Positions 6,291 through 7,414 of a stretch of DNA of 7,414 nucleotides are shown one piece after another (the stretch's first letter is position 1; each line of letters starts with the position of its first letter). Under the pieces are notes generated by a model. The model saw only the letters and a program-made list of their open reading frames with translations, searched no databases and was not told the DNA's origin. This stretch comes from Candidatus Parcubacteria bacterium (GTDB taxonomy: Bacteria > Patescibacteriota > Patescibacteriia > JAACEG01). Location of the stretch: contig JAGLJD010000024.1 of the NCBI GenBank assembly GCA_023142625.1, positions 1 to 7,414 on the forward strand, read 5' to 3'. The translations under genes and the position numbers were made by a program.

Positions 6291-7414
6291 TTAGTTTAAT
6301 TCCTCCTCTATTTCCATTAATCGATTGTATTTCGCTACTCTTTCTCCGCGATTCGGAGCTCCAGCCTTTAAATAATCAGCGCCGACCCCTACTGCTAAAT
6401 CAGTTATAAAATCATCGTTTGTCTCTCCGCTGCGATGCGAAACTATAATTTTGTAATTATTCTCTTGCGCTAATTTTACGCACTGAATCGTTTCAGTTAA
6501 AGTCCCTATTTGATTCGGCTTAATAAGAATGGCATTAGCGGCTCCTTTTCTAATCCCCTTTTTTAAACGGTCAATGTTCGTCACAAACAAATCGTCTCCG
6601 ATTATCATTATTTCATCTTCTAATAATTCTGTAAATTCCTGCCATCCTTTCCAATCATCTTCGGCTAAACCATCTTCAATTGATATGATCGGATATTTTC
6701 TAAACCATTCATGGTAAAGCCCTATTAAAGTGGTGTTAGTAAACGCCGCATTATCTAATTTAAAAATATATTTCTTTTTATGCTCATTGTATAAAACAGA
6801 AGATCCAACATCAATAGAAATTCCTATATCTTTACCCGGCATATAGCCAGCGCGCATAATTGCGGCAATTATCATATCAACAGCCTGCGTGCTGGAATAG
6901 ATGTCGGGAGCATAACCTCCTTCGTTTCCAACATCAGTGTCTAATCCCCGCTCTTTTAATACTTTGCCTAGTTCTTTAAAAATTTCAGATCCCATCCGCG
7001 TGTATTCAGCTGAATTCCTATTTAATGTTTTTCTTTTTTTTAAAACCTTTTTCGCTATAGGAACAATCATAAATTCCTGAAAATCTAGGTTGGTGTCAGC
7101 GTGGACTCCTCCGTTAAAAATATTAAACATAGGGATAGGCAATTTAATATCAACGCTGTTTTTAAATCTAAAACAATTAGAAATATATTTATATAGCGGC
7201 TCTTTTTTTGCTGTCGCGGCAACTCTGCAACAAGCGAGTGATGCTCCTAAGATTGCGTTTGCGCCGATCTGTTTTTTATTTTTAGCATTATCTAAAGCAA
7301 TTAATTTTTTATCAATCTCTTCTTGTCTTCTAATGTCGACTCCTTTTAATAGGCGATTAATTTTTGTATTTACATTTTTTACGGCTCTTAAAACTCCTAA
7401 TCCATTATAACGTT
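6291..7414 (-). CDS. eno: Enolase (phosphopyruvate hydratase), N-terminus outside the window
   Basis: Dehydrates 2-phosphoglycerate to phosphoenolpyruvate in glycolysis, with Mg2+. The frame is open from 7412 (after two bases of a split codon) to a TAA at 6293-6291, giving 373 residues; against E. coli enolase roughly 55-60 N-terminal residues are missing, including the SGAST loop. The TTG at 7142 is an internal leucine codon, not the start. Seen in order (fragment numbering): YNGLGVLRAV near the cut, GANAILGASLA (50-60), PMFNIFNGGVHAD, QEFMI with E113, NEGGYAP with E164, metal ligands D201 (SIDVGSS), E246 (SIEDG) and D273 (GDDLF), catalytic K298 (LIKPNQIG), HRSGET (326-331) and K349 (YLKAG). 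Between QEFMIVP and RMGSEIF there are 20 residues where E. coli has 10, a basic insertion. Gene order with gpmI 8 bp downstream indicates an operon for these two glycolytic steps. All visible catalytic residues are intact. Confidence 0.96.
   Translation of the reverse strand, partial: RYNGLGVLRAVKNVNTKINRLLKGVDIRRQEEIDKKLIALDNAKNKKQIGANAILGASLACCRVAATAKKEPLYKYISNCFRFKNSVDIKLPIPMFNIFNGGVHADTNLDFQEFMIVPIAKKVLKKRKTLNRNSAEYTRMGSEIFKELGKVLKERGLDTDVGNEGGYAPDIYSSTQAVDMIIAAIMRAGYMPGKDIGISIDVGSSVLYNEHKKKYIFKLDNAAFTNTTLIGLYHEWFRKYPIISIEDGLAEDDWKGWQEFTELLEDEIMIIGDDLFVTNIDRLKKGIRKGAANAILIKPNQIGTLTETIQCVKLAQENNYKIIVSHRSGETNDDFITDLAVGVGADYLKAGAPNRGERVAKYNRLMEIEEELN

Noticed and set aside
6300..6310. GAGGAGG near the end of eno as the ribosome binding site of gpmI paralogue 2
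   Set aside because: It encodes the Glu-Glu tail of enolase and is about 19 bases from the ATG, beyond normal Shine-Dalgarno spacing.

Overview
The window is AT-rich bacterial DNA holding two gene groups that face each other. The standard code with TGA as a stop fits: one gene ends in an ATGA stop/start overlap, and one gpmI ends in TGA right after the family's usual C-terminus. This argues against the lineages that read TGA as glycine. Low G+C, Lys/Asn/Ile-rich proteins, tight packing and few Shine-Dalgarno sites would suit a small-genome lineage such as Patescibacteria (CPR). That placement is an inference and is not proven by any marker here.

Left part (1-3007, plus strand): the end of a surface-polysaccharide cluster. 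It holds the C-terminal part of a family 2 glycosyltransferase cut by the window edge, a SAM-dependent methyltransferase, and two complete family 2 glycosyltransferases. The last three genes overlap or nearly touch, so they are probably co-transcribed. Together they would add and modify sugars on a cell-surface glycan; the actual sugars cannot be read from sequence.

Right part (3018-7414, minus strand): lower glycolysis in the order eno (cut by the right edge), gpmI, gpmI. The two gpmI genes are clearly diverged paralogues of cofactor-independent phosphoglycerate mutase, and both keep the full catalytic set. GpmI interconverts 3-phosphoglycerate and 2-phosphoglycerate, and enolase turns 2-phosphoglycerate into phosphoenolpyruvate, so the cluster covers two consecutive steps. 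The plus and minus groups converge with only 10 bp between them and no visible terminator.

The most unusual structure is between the two gpmI genes. Exactly 100 bp (4621-4720) is built almost entirely of 8-bp units of the form NNNNTAAC: four in one orientation, a 20-bp A/T spacer, then six in the opposite orientation. It supplies the stop codon of the upstream gpmI, ends 10 bp before the ATG of the downstream one, can form two competing hairpins in the mRNA, and contains a promoter-like sequence. No new multi-gene system is evident; this repeat is the best candidate for something undescribed.
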